DNA of 64,000 bases from the NCBI RefSeq assembly GCF_014698505.1, contig NZ_JACJTD010000030.1:1-64000 (forward strand), read 5' to 3'. The translations under genes were made by a program, and so were the position numbers. The DNA is from Nostoc foliaceum FACHB-393. Lineage in GTDB: Bacteria; Cyanobacteriota; Cyanobacteriia; Cyanobacteriales; Nostocaceae. The notes beneath the pieces were generated by a model. The model did not search any database. It was not told the origin of the DNA and worked only from the letters and a program-made list of their open reading frames with translations. Numbering within the stretch: position 1 is the stretch's first letter; every line of letters starts with the position of its first letter. This document shows positions 32,750 through 41,357 of this stretch, one piece after another.

Positions 32750-34591
32750 GTGGTTACGACATCAACAGAGCAAACACTAAAACTTCCTGTTCAGTTAATT
32801 TGGATAATATGGCTAATTTGCTTATTGCCATCGGCGTTAAATCTGTTGGGAGTTAGTTTTGCTTCTAGTCTGTCACCCCGGAATTTAGAGGTTATTTGTA
32901 ATCCTGCTAGTTTGGGATTTATTGAAGAAGTTATTTACCAAAGATTGCAAGGAAGCTTCGTCCATACAATTTTAGAATGGAGTGCTGTCTGTACTGCCAT
33001 ATTCACTATTATTTTGGCTTTTGCTCACTTCTATATAAAAAGCGATATAATTACACCAATCATTGGTGTAACTTTGTTGTGTGCTGGACTAATAGATGCG
33101 TTCCACACTCTAGCTGCCGATAGGTTAATTGAAGCCGTTGCTGATAACAGTAAGCTCATCCCTTTTACTTGGGCACTTTGCCGACTTTGCAATGCCTTAG
33201 TGACGATAATCGGTGTCAGCATTTTTCTGTTCAGTAAACCTACAAGGTGGCAAGGCAGTTTAAAGTTTATAGTTGCAGTGACTTTGGGCTTTGGGTTAGT
33301 TTGTTACGGCATAATTGCTGTTTGCGCCACTAGTCACACCTTACCACAAACGATCTTTCCCAACTCAATTATTACTCGACCTTGGGATATCATACCCTTG
33401 ATCCTTTTCTTGGTAGCTGGCATTCTAATTTATCCCCGCTTTTGGCGCAAGTATCCTAGTTTATTCTCTCACGCTCTAATTATTAGTACTATTCCTAATG
33501 TTGCTACCCAATTCCACATGGTTTTTGGTTCAACGGCTCTGTTTGATAATCATTTTAATATTGCTCACTTTTTGAAAATTGTTGCCTACTTAGTGCCCTT
33601 AGCTGGACTAATTTTGGATTACATCTACGCTCATCGTCAACTGCTAATAGCTCTCAAACAAGCACAACTTTATACCGAAGCTCGTGAGAATGCTCAACTT
33701 GCTCAACATACACTCTCACAACTGCAACAAACCCAAGCACAAATTATTCAAACAGCAAAAATGTCCAGCATGGGGCAACTGGTAGCAGGAGTAGCACACG
33801 AGATTAACAATCCTGTCAATTTCATCTATGGCAACCTTAACCATATAGATGAATATATCCAAAACTTACTGCAATTAGTGATGGCTTATCAACAGCATTA
33901 TCCCAATCCACCCCCATCACTTCAACAACGACTTAACTCTATAGAACTCGACTTTCTTGTACAAGACCTTGGCAATATTCTTCAATCGATGCAAGTTGGT
34001 ACAAAACGCATCCGGGATATTATTGTATCACTGCGAAATTTCTCTCGCTTGGATGAAGCTTCTTTTAAGGAAGCGGATATTCATTCTGGTATCGATAATA
34101 CCTTGATAATTTTGCATCACCGCCTTCAGACAACAGCAGATGCTACTGGAATTAAAGTTATCAAAGAATATGGTCAATTGCCTTTGGTGCAGTGTTATGC
34201 TCGAGAACTGAATCAGGTTTTTATGAATATCCTAACGAATGCTATAGATGTTTTAGAAGAGTCGGTCGAAAAAACTAACCGACAACATAAAATACCCAGT
34301 ATTTGGATTCAAACTCAGCTAACCTCAGACAATCTAGTGTCTATCTCAATTGCCGATAATGGCGGGGGTATTCCCGAAGAAATTCGCTTGAAGTTGTTTG
34401 ACCCATTTTTTACCACCAAACCTGTAGGCAAAGGGACGGGACTAGGATTATTTATTAGTTATCAAATTGTTGTAGAAAAACACGGTGGCAATATTTGGTA
34501 TAATTCGACATCAGATGGTGGAACAAAGTTTGTGATTGAGATTCCAATACAGCCTGGAAAGGATGTAGTTAAAAGTGCTGGTTCCCGTTAA
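32750..34591 (+). CDS. membrane-bound sensor histidine kinase
   Basis: The protein of about 613 aa has an N-terminal membrane domain with about eight hydrophobic helices (residues 15-300) of the MASE type, a short coiled coil with repeated Gln, the HisKA box GVAHEINNPVNFI and a HATPase domain (NILTNAIDVLEES, IADNGGGIPEE, GKGTGLGLFISY). It belongs to the cyanobacterial kinases with the HEINNPVNFI box. The signal is unknown and no response regulator is adjacent. I prefer GTG at 32750, with AGAGG six bases upstream; an in-frame GTG lies at 32744. Confidence 0.88.
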   Translation: MVTTSTEQTLKLPVQLIWIIWLICLLPSALNLLGVSFASSLSPRNLEVICNPASLGFIEEVIYQRLQGSFVHTILEWSAVCTAIFTIILAFAHFYIKSDIITPIIGVTLLCAGLIDAFHTLAADRLIEAVADNSKLIPFTWALCRLCNALVTIIGVSIFLFSKPTRWQGSLKFIVAVTLGFGLVCYGIIAVCATSHTLPQTIFPNSIITRPWDIIPLILFLVAGILIYPRFWRKYPSLFSHALIISTIPNVATQFHMVFGSTALFDNHFNIAHFLKIVAYLVPLAGLILDYIYAHRQLLIALKQAQLYTEARENAQLAQHTLSQLQQTQAQIIQTAKMSSMGQLVAGVAHEINNPVNFIYGNLNHIDEYIQNLLQLVMAYQQHYPNPPPSLQQRLNSIELDFLVQDLGNILQSMQVGTKRIRDIIVSLRNFSRLDEASFKEADIHSGIDNTLIILHHRLQTTADATGIKVIKEYGQLPLVQCYARELNQVFMNILTNAIDVLEESVEKTNRQHKIPSIWIQTQLTSDNLVSISIADNGGGIPEEIRLKLFDPFFTTKPVGKGTGLGLFISYQIVVEKHGGNIWYNSTSDGGTKFVIEIPIQPGKDVVKSAGSR

Positions 34592-34780
34592 ACACTCTGC
34601 TGATTTTGGAGAATTTGCGATCGCAGTCTTACCCAGAATAGCAAGCTAATCCTAGTACGTCGCTGCTACTCTGAAAATAAATTTTTATCTGGAAATTAGT
34701 TTTCAAGTTAGCTATTTTACAGTTACTGCTTGCACTTTGTCTACACTAAAATTGGACTGAAGTACTCAAAGAGCAACCTG

Positions 34781-35503
34781 ATGTCCAAAAAGCCCGATTC
34801 GCAGTTCCAAAATCTCTTTACTTCACCCAAATCAACAAACTGGGACGAAAGATTAGCCCAAATAGCCTATCGCTTTAACCGTGAGTATCAAGGTGAAACC
34901 TTTGAACTCCCAACAGAAGTACAAGCGATGCCGATATTCCGTGAGTGGATTGGAGGTAGTTTCTCAGGAAGAATTGCTTCCCCTTTTTGGGAAATTGCAA
35001 AACCTCAAAAGAACCAGCACTGTATAGATATTGGCTGTGGTATCAGCTTTTTAATTTATCCTTGGCGGGATTGGCAAGCATTTTTTCATGGGCAAGAAAT
35101 CAGTAATGTGGCACGCGATACCCTTAATTCCCGTGGGCCGCAGTTAAATTCAAAACTGTTCAAAGGTGTTGAGTTGGGAGCAGCTCATCAGTTAAGCTAC
35201 TCATCAGAACAATTTGACCTTGCGATCGCAACAGGATTTAGCTGCTATTTTCCACTCGAATATTGGGATGCTGTACTGGCAGAAGTCAAGCGGGTGTTAA
35301 AACCAGGTGGACATTTTGTGTTTGACGTTCTCAACCCAGAACAGCCTTTAGCAGAAGATTGGGCAGTTCTGGAAACCTATTTGGCGGCTGAGGTGTTTTT
35401 AGAGCCTTTGGCTAAGTGGGAAAAAACTATTAAAGCGGCTGGTGGTAAAGTAGTAACGCAGAAATCAGGGGAATTATTCGAGTTGTATAAGGTGCGGTTG
35501 TGA
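34781..35503 (+). CDS. class I SAM-dependent methyltransferase
   Basis: The protein of about 240 aa has the SAM-binding motif CIDIGCGISF, motif II/IV-like FDLAIATGFSCYFPLEYW and EVKRVLKPGGHFVFDVLNP, as in Methyltransf_11-type enzymes. The substrate cannot be told from sequence. I choose the ATG at 34781 (MSKKPDSQFQNLF); a TTG at 34730 would add 17 residues of low plausibility. Confidence 0.85.
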   Translation: MSKKPDSQFQNLFTSPKSTNWDERLAQIAYRFNREYQGETFELPTEVQAMPIFREWIGGSFSGRIASPFWEIAKPQKNQHCIDIGCGISFLIYPWRDWQAFFHGQEISNVARDTLNSRGPQLNSKLFKGVELGAAHQLSYSSEQFDLAIATGFSCYFPLEYWDAVLAEVKRVLKPGGHFVFDVLNPEQPLAEDWAVLETYLAAEVFLEPLAKWEKTIKAAGGKVVTQKSGELFELYKVRL

Positions 35504-35912
35504 ACTACCCCAGCCTATAGATCGACGTAGACCCAATTCATCGGGAATAACCTTCCAGGACTCTGTAGTTCTATTGGTCTGACATACCCTTCATTTGCAG
35601 AAGTCCTGGTTCCCATGACCCAAATCTTTTTCTTGCAACATATACCTAATCATTAATGTTGGTGGCACTGAATGCCCTTATCCCTATGGTAATTGCAGTT
35701 ACTAAACCGCTCATTTGTGGAAGTTCTTATTTTCATGCTTGGGCATTGGCATGGGTCATTTACAAAGGACGAATAACCAATGACTAATAACTAGGTAGAA
35801 AGCCTTGGTTTATACTTTAGTCAAACTAATCGATAGAAACAAATGCTTTTGTTTGTCAAAATGATAAATGAAAGTGATTAAAGTTTTACACCAAGTTGTA
35901 GGGATACCATAA
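35504..35912. other. intergenic region with two diverged copies of a short segment
   Basis: 409 bp. A segment near 35590-35617 (TTCATTTGCAGAAGTCCTGG, then TTCCCATG) recurs in diverged form near 35709-35736 (CTCATTTGTGGAAGTTCTTA, then TTTTCATG). The LysR promoter should lie in the right half. No gene seen. Confidence 0.5.
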
Positions 35913-36866
35913 ATGGCAGGAATGACGCTTGAGCAGCTAAAAATCTTTCTAGCTGTGGCGCAGCACTTACACTTTACTCGCGCAGCAGAGGAGCTTTATA
36001 TTACCCAACCTGCCGTTAGTGCAGCAATCCACAACTTAGAGCAAGAATACGGAGTGAAACTATTCCATCGGATTGGTCGCCATATTGAGATTGCTGAGGC
36101 TGGTAAATTACTGCAAGTGGAAGCACGGAAAATTCTCGATCAAGTTTCCTTGACTGAAAGGGGATTGCGGGAATTGAACAATCTACAACGGGGTGAATTG
36201 AAATTAGGGTCAAGTCTGACAATTGCTAACTACTGGCTACCAAGCAAGATTAGTGAGTTTAAGAGCCAATATCCCGGTATCCAGATTAACTGTAGCCTTG
36301 CCAATACAGAAGAGATTTGTGTCGGAACGGCGACAGGACAGTTTGATTTGGGTTTGGTGGAAGGAGATGTAAAGCCAGCGCTTCAGAATACTCTAGAGTC
36401 CGAAATAGTGGGGAGCGATCGCTTGCAAATTGTGGTAGGTCAAAAACACCCTTGGTTTGAATGGGGAGAAATTGACTTAACCCAATTAACTCAAACCCTT
36501 TGGGTGATGCGAGAACCAGGTTCTGGAACCCAGCAAAGGTTTGAGGAAGCCCTACAAAATTGGGGAATCAATCTCAGTCAATTGGATGTAATTTTAGTGT
36601 TCAACAGTGGAGAGATGACAAAAGCAGCGATCGAAGATGGTGTCGGTGCTATTGGAATTTCTGAGTTGATGGTAAAAAAAGAAATACAGTTGGGAACTCT
36701 GCGGGCAATTCGAGTGATTGATAACAGAGAGGGTAACGGTGCGATGCCTACGGCGGGCTACGCCTACGCAGAAATAGTTCGACCTTTTTTCAAACTCAAA
36801 CATCGTCAGCGTTTTCAAACTGCTCTTTCCAAAGTTTTTGAACAAATGTTAATATCATCTATGTAA
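35913..36866 (+). CDS. LysR-family transcriptional regulator
   Basis: The 317-aa protein has the LysR helix-turn-helix at residues 5-65 (LEQLKIFLAVAQHLHFTRAA, QPAVSAAIHNLE) and a periplasmic-binding-like effector domain (LKLGSSLTIANYWLP, FDLGLVEGDV, REPGSGTQQRFEEAL). It resembles the CysB/CbbR-like group of cyanobacterial regulators; the target is unknown. Residues 277-286 (AMPTAGYAYA) come from an in-frame small dispersed repeat at 36741-36769, near the C-terminus. No divergent target gene is adjacent. Start ATG at 35913. Confidence 0.92.
   Translation: MAGMTLEQLKIFLAVAQHLHFTRAAEELYITQPAVSAAIHNLEQEYGVKLFHRIGRHIEIAEAGKLLQVEARKILDQVSLTERGLRELNNLQRGELKLGSSLTIANYWLPSKISEFKSQYPGIQINCSLANTEEICVGTATGQFDLGLVEGDVKPALQNTLESEIVGSDRLQIVVGQKHPWFEWGEIDLTQLTQTLWVMREPGSGTQQRFEEALQNWGINLSQLDVILVFNSGEMTKAAIEDGVGAIGISELMVKKEIQLGTLRAIRVIDNREGNGAMPTAGYAYAEIVRPFFKLKHRQRFQTALSKVFEQMLISSM
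36741..36769 (+). repeat. small dispersed repeat inserted in the LysR gene
   Basis: The 29-bp segment starts GCGATGCCTACGGCGGGC and continues with TACGCCTACGC. It contains short inverted parts (GCGTAGGC/GCCTACGG type) and resembles the small mobile repeats scattered through Nostoc genomes. The frame stays open across it. Confidence 0.7.
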
Positions 36867-36925
36867 AATAGCTGAGATTAATATGTATTAAAAACAGTTA
36901 TTTCAAGCAATACCTTGTCCTTTAA

Positions 36926-36943
36926 GACACGCTACGCGAACGC
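36926..36943. repeat. GCTACGCGAACGCC dispersed-repeat fragment
   Basis: GACACGCTACGCGAACGCC follows the LysR stop. Its core GCTACGCGAACGCC differs by one base insertion from the element inside the PATAN gene at 43484. Confidence 0.6.
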
Positions 36944-36968
36944 CAATTTAACCAGAAATCATCAAGGA

Positions 36969-37009
36969 GTAAGTTGTACAGAATTCATGCTGAATTCTGT
37001 ATAACTTAC
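36969..37009. terminator. 19-bp stem hairpin between convergent genes
   Basis: GTAAGTTGTACAGAATTCA (36969-36987) pairs with TGAATTCTGTATAACTTAC (36991-37009) with one G-U pair and a TGC loop. It sits between the LysR gene and the convergent pentapeptide-repeat gene. It is long and nearly perfect, more like a repeat element than a simple terminator, but could act as one for both genes. Confidence 0.7.
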
Positions 37010-37076
37010 GGTTGAATCGAAAAACGCTGTGATATAAAATCCGCTTGCAGGGAAATTACTCAGTCTCTAATCCCCT

Positions 37077-37445
37077 TCACACCTTTCGCATATTTTGACT
37101 GATGGGGTCAAAACCTCTAGAAAACCGCGTGCTTTCATCGTAGTAAGCGCCAGTCAGATTCGCTCCATACAACTTGGCATAGTTGAGTTTCGCTCCCCGG
37201 AGATTTGCTTCATTCAGTTTGACACCGCTCAAATTAGCTCTGGTCAAGTTCGCTTTGGCTAAATTCGCTCTACTCAAATCTGCTCCCCAGAGTTTAGCTT
37301 TAGCTAGGTTCGCTCCACTCAAGTCAGATCCCCATAAATTGATTCCAGGTAAATAGGCACCAATCAGTTTGTCCCTACTCAAGTTGACGGCTGGAAAATA
37401 TCTTTCTCCTGCGGCAAAACGCCGTTTTAATTCCTCAGCATTCAT
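37077..37445 (-). CDS. pentapeptide-repeat protein
   Basis: The 122-aa protein has about fifteen A(D/N)LxX pentapeptides from residue 25 to 107 (GANLAKAKLWGADLSRANL), which fold into a right-handed beta-helix. There is no signal peptide. Functions vary and cannot be inferred. It overlaps the end of the upstream 107-aa gene by 11 bp, which suggests translational coupling and a shared role. Confidence 0.9.
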   Translation of the reverse strand: MNAEELKRRFAAGERYFPAVNLSRDKLIGAYLPGINLWGSDLSGANLAKAKLWGADLSRANLAKANLTRANLSGVKLNEANLRGAKLNYAKLYGANLTGAYYDESTRFSRGFDPISQNMRKV

Positions 37446-37758
37446 GCGTCGCGTTCACCTTCCTTAGCAATACAGAAGTTATTTGTTCCCATTCCTGGCT
37501 TAGTTCTCCTAAAAACTCTGGCTGACCACTGCGACGATACCAGAAATGAGCATTGTTCAAATCGCCTTCTTTGCGGTGCAGGTAAGCATGAACCCAGGCA
37601 CTATCAGCATCGCTGGCATTTTGAACTATTTCATGAGCTTTGCTCCAATCACCTTTCTTGTCATACCACATTGCTTGCAGACTTTTTGGCAGTGTCTGAG
37701 GACATGGGCGCTGTTTTTCGATTAATCGCAAGAATTCCTCTGTATTCACGATCGCCAC
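37435..37758 (-). CDS. conserved hypothetical protein, 107 aa
   Basis: A soluble helical protein with the pattern MWYDKKGDWSKAHEIVQ, AWVHAYLHRKEGD and AHFWYRRSGQPEF. This pattern is widespread in bacteria in short uncharacterised proteins, and the helices resemble two Sel1/TPR-like hairpins. No function is known to me. It is the first gene of a two-gene unit with the pentapeptide-repeat gene (11-bp overlap). Confidence 0.8.
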   Translation of the reverse strand: MAIVNTEEFLRLIEKQRPCPQTLPKSLQAMWYDKKGDWSKAHEIVQNASDADSAWVHAYLHRKEGDLNNAHFWYRRSGQPEFLGELSQEWEQITSVLLRKVNATHEC

Positions 37759-37900
37759 CCAACAAGAATCAAACTTCTATCTTTAAGATACTCCTCAGTT
37801 TAAGGTTAAGGGGAAGATGAGAGGGACAAGAGGACAAGAAAGAATTATTGAACAAGATTTCTTTGTTGTCTTTCTTGTCTCTTCCCAATGCCTTTTACAT

Positions 37901-38491
37901 CTACTTGACTGGAATAATTTCAAACTCGAAAGTACTGATTAAACGGTCATCAATATAGACCTCTATTTCATGCTTACCAACCGGATCGCCAGGAGTGATC
38001 GTCCAAAAATTCTCAATCACACCCTCTGGAGCCGATTGTGTGCGCCGCGTCACAGATGTCATCCCATCTGCTGACATAGAGAAGTCTTCACCCTTATCTG
38101 TACCCCAAGTTTCTGGAGGTTTTGGTAAACGCAAGACTTCGCGCCATTTCACTTCACCTTGGTAGTCTTTGAGTTTAATCCGCCATCCGTAGGCGTTTCC
38201 TTGCTGAAGTGGCACTCTTTTTGTCTGGAAAATGGTAACGTTACCTTTAGAATCAACTCTCTTCAGCCCGAACTCGATGTTACTAACAGTAATCTGTTTT
38301 TTCTTCGTTGGCGCAGGAGATGCAGGAGATGATATAGCATTTTCTACCAAAACAGAAGTAGCGTTGATTGGCTCAGAACCTATGACCCCAGATATTAGCC
38401 AAGAAGAAGCTAGCACAGCAGTAGTAGCCCAAATTCTCATTAGTATAATTTTCCTGTCAGACTTTTGGTACTTATTCAAGTAATCTGACAT
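37901..38491 (-). CDS. exported protein of unknown function
   Basis: The 196-aa reading frame has a signal-peptide-like stretch (MRIWATTAVLASSWLISGVIG) that begins at an in-frame ATG at 38440. Starting at 38491 adds 17 polar residues before it; the inner start gives the more normal signal peptide. The mature part is beta-rich (ITVSNIEFGLKRVDSKGNV, HEIEVYIDDRLISTFEFEI) and looks like one immunoglobulin-like domain. It is probably periplasmic or membrane-anchored. I do not recognise the family. Confidence 0.7.
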   Translation of the reverse strand: MSDYLNKYQKSDRKIILMRIWATTAVLASSWLISGVIGSEPINATSVLVENAISSPASPAPTKKKQITVSNIEFGLKRVDSKGNVTIFQTKRVPLQQGNAYGWRIKLKDYQGEVKWREVLRLPKPPETWGTDKGEDFSMSADGMTSVTRRTQSAPEGVIENFWTITPGDPVGKHEIEVYIDDRLISTFEFEIIPVK

Positions 38492-38646
38492 GTTTTCCGG
38501 GCCAAGGTTACCGATGTTCCCTCTCCCCTAATCCGCGGCTTTGGACTCGGACTTGCGTAGGCTAGCAAAAACCGCAGGCATCGCTCCACAAATTGTATAA
38601 AGTTATGGGGGATGAATCACCGTAAAAAGTATACTTGGGTCTTGGC

Positions 38647-39243
38647 TCAACCTTTCAAATTCAGCTTCCCCTCAAACTTTGACCCATCTTGATGAGATAA
38701 AAGTTTTTCACTAGTGTGATAACTTCTTCGCCATTTTTCGAGATGGTCTATAGATATTGATTTAGATGTGACATTCACACCATTTCCTCGCCAAGCAACT
38801 TCTGGATCTGTTGTGAAAACCCCGCATTCTAATTGATCTAGCCTCATATTCCAATATTCACTAAATCGACCTTTTAAAGTAATAACTTGCTCAAATACTT
38901 TGTTTCTGTGTTTATTTCTTCTTTTTCTTTCTGTAGCTCCCGTTGCTTCTGTATCAATAAACTTAGTTTCAATTAAATACAGACTACCTTTAAAAGTCAG
39001 GTAGACAAAATCACACTTACCTAAATCTGTATAATCTGAAATTGGAGATTTTTCAAATAACAGCAATTCAGCACACGACGGAAACAAGTCTTTAATATTC
39101 AGAAATAAATAAGCTTGCAATAGAAGTTCCTTATCATAAGGAAACAAAATTACTCCTTCAAAAAATTTTTGAATGTCCTCGTGAGTTTGGGGTTGAATTT
39201 TTTTACAATATGAAACAAATTTCTGTAGCTCGTTTACGCTCAT
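38647..39243 (-). CDS. PD-(D/E)XK nuclease-fold protein, predicted
   Basis: The 198-aa protein contains GKCDFVYLTFKGSLYLIETK: an Asp followed after 15 residues by E-T-K at the end of a hydrophobic strand, the core of the PD-(D/E)XK fold. A basic stretch (TERKRRNKHRNK) follows and could contact DNA. Family members include restriction enzymes and repair nucleases; a specific role is not assignable. I use the ATG at 39243; a TTG three bases upstream is less likely. It lies 202 bp downstream of dnaE-C on the same strand. Confidence 0.6.
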   Translation of the reverse strand: MSVNELQKFVSYCKKIQPQTHEDIQKFFEGVILFPYDKELLLQAYLFLNIKDLFPSCAELLLFEKSPISDYTDLGKCDFVYLTFKGSLYLIETKFIDTEATGATERKRRNKHRNKVFEQVITLKGRFSEYWNMRLDQLECGVFTTDPEVAWRGNGVNVTSKSISIDHLEKWRRSYHTSEKLLSHQDGSKFEGKLNLKG

Positions 39244-39445
39244 CAAGTTCTAACTCCTTCCCCCGGTCGCAGCCTTAAGGCTATTAGCATAAAAAGATAC
39301 CATTACCTTGAGGAAATTATCATCCGCATAAGTAACTAAAAAAACGTTTAAAATCCTGAATACTTAAGGCGATTTACTGTTGACAGTTCAGCAGAACTAA
39401 TTTTTAAACTGCTTTTCAGTATTAATGGACTTTTCACTTCTGGTA

Positions 39446-40798
39446 TCAGCTACCAGTCAGCAATTTTATATGAGCAGGAAAACTGGCATTTTGCAAAGCT
39501 TGAACGGTTATTCTAGAATCTTGTACGCAAAATTGCCAACCCAAGCGAACAAGTTTACGAGAATTTTCAGTTTGTATAATTCCGATCACTGGCATTTTTG
39601 CCTTTTCTTTGTCTCCTGACTGTTCTTGCAAAATTGTTTTCAAGCGATGCAGTTCTTCGATATTACCTGCTTGCTGCGGATTTAACTCCACCATTACCAT
39701 TTGTACTGTTTCCACTGGTTCTGCATCTTCAAGAATAAATTGAGTTTGCTCGTCGCGTCGATCTACTTTTCCCCAAATAATCAATCTGGTGTCAACTTGG
39801 AGTAGGGAACTAATGCGTTCATAGGTTTTGGGAAAGACTACAGCTTCTGATTGTGTAGTTAGGTCTTCTATTTGCAAAATTGCCATCTGGTCACCTTTTT
39901 TAGTAACCACTTTTTTGACATTATTCAACATGACAACTGCACAAAGCCTTGTTTCTTCCCTTTGCTCTGCCAGTTGCGAAAGGTTAATCGGGGTCAAAAG
40001 CGGTACTATTTGCCGTAAGGATTTCAGTGGATGATCTGATACATAAAAGCCTAATAATTCTTTCTCCATCTGCAACTTTTTCTGTGGGGGCAAATCCATT
40101 ACAGGTTTAGATTTAGGAGCAGTTTCAAAGGCATTATTTGCTCTTTTATTCTGAGTAGAAGAAAATCCGTCGCCTAATAAATCCAAGAGATTTCCTTGAC
40201 CACTAGCTCTGTCTTTAGCGCGAGATTGTGCCCAATCATACACTAATTCTAAGTCGTTAATTAACTGTTGGCGGTTGGGTTCAATTTTGTCAAAGGCTCC
40301 ACAGTAAATCAGCGATTCCAGAGTCCGGCGGTTAACAGCACGTAAATCCACGCGATCGCAAAAATCAGCGAGTGATTTAAACTCTCCTGTCTCATTTCTC
40401 GCCTCCAAAATACAGGCGATCGCATTCTGTCCCACATTACGCACTGCCGAAAATCCAAACAGAATCTTTCCCGCTGTCGGCGTAAAATCAACACCAGAAC
40501 GATTAATATCTGGCGGATCTATGGAAATACTCATATTTGTACAGTTAGTAATATATCTCTGTACTTTATCGGTATCTCCACTGTTAGCCGTTAACAGCGC
40601 CGCCATATATTCCAATGGGTAATTAGCTTTTAAATATGCTGTTTGATAAGTTACATAACCATAGGCAGTCGAATGGGATTTATTGAAGCAATTGGCAGCT
40701 ATTAAGCCATTGTTGATCGCAAAATTATGGTCACGCTCAACCCCAATGTCATAGACATTTTGTTTACCTAAAGATTTACGTGTGGCTATTTTTATCAT
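39446..40798 (-). CDS. dnaE: DNA polymerase III alpha subunit, C-terminal half with split-intein C-fragment
   Basis: Residues 1-36 (MIKIATRKSLGKQNVYDIGV to INNGLIAAN) are the C-terminal fragment of the naturally split DnaE intein. The next residue is Cys37, starting the extein CFNKSHSTAYGYV, which is the DnaE active-region sequence. The rest (to 450) holds the helix-hairpin-helix region and OB fold (AVVMLNNVKKVVTKKGDQMA) of the replicative polymerase. The protein is joined to a separately coded DnaE-N half by trans-splicing; that half is not in this window. The C-fragment has Ser9 and ends Ala-Ala-Asn, where the well-known N. punctiforme fragment, from memory, has Tyr9 and Ala-Ser-Asn. Confidence 0.96.
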   Translation of the reverse strand: MIKIATRKSLGKQNVYDIGVERDHNFAINNGLIAANCFNKSHSTAYGYVTYQTAYLKANYPLEYMAALLTANSGDTDKVQRYITNCTNMSISIDPPDINRSGVDFTPTAGKILFGFSAVRNVGQNAIACILEARNETGEFKSLADFCDRVDLRAVNRRTLESLIYCGAFDKIEPNRQQLINDLELVYDWAQSRAKDRASGQGNLLDLLGDGFSSTQNKRANNAFETAPKSKPVMDLPPQKKLQMEKELLGFYVSDHPLKSLRQIVPLLTPINLSQLAEQREETRLCAVVMLNNVKKVVTKKGDQMAILQIEDLTTQSEAVVFPKTYERISSLLQVDTRLIIWGKVDRRDEQTQFILEDAEPVETVQMVMVELNPQQAGNIEELHRLKTILQEQSGDKEKAKMPVIGIIQTENSRKLVRLGWQFCVQDSRITVQALQNASFPAHIKLLTGS

Positions 40799-41357
40799 CC
40801 TACCCTACCCCCGAAAAAATTTTTGCAAAATTAATTAATTGATAAAATGATGAAAATTGTAGATATAGTAATACCTAATAATACAAAATTATATCACTAG
40901 AAAACACTGCTATCCTCCTACACAAAAGTGACGAAAGTATATCAAAAGCTTGGTAAACTATTAGATAGACAGTTAATAGCATTATAATTGCTGTTTTCAA
41001 AGCTGATTAAACATATTCCAATACATATTAATCCGTTTATTGAATAGCACTGAGTGCCAAGTTTATCGGCTTAGAGGAGAATCCCATAACTAAAGTTAGG
41101 GAATTTAATAAGCAACTTGGTTATTATATTCCACGACTAAAGTCACTTCTTCCAAACCAAATTACCGAGCAATTATTACTATGTGCAACCTTAAGACTCA
41201 GCACTGAGCACTCATTGCTTTAGACTGTTTCGGTCAGATGTCTGGAAAGTGGGGAAGAAAAGTTTTCCCTTTTACCCTGCCTCTGTGCCTCTTTCCAATG
41301 CCCAATGCGTCAGTTACTATCGTTGAAAAGCAACTCAGTATAAGAGGGTGTGAATAG
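40799..41357. other. divergent intergenic region between dnaE-C and the SGNH hydrolase gene
   Basis: 559 bp, A/T-rich in the left half. It should hold the dnaE-C promoter. No repeat, hairpin or gene is convincing. Confidence 0.5.
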
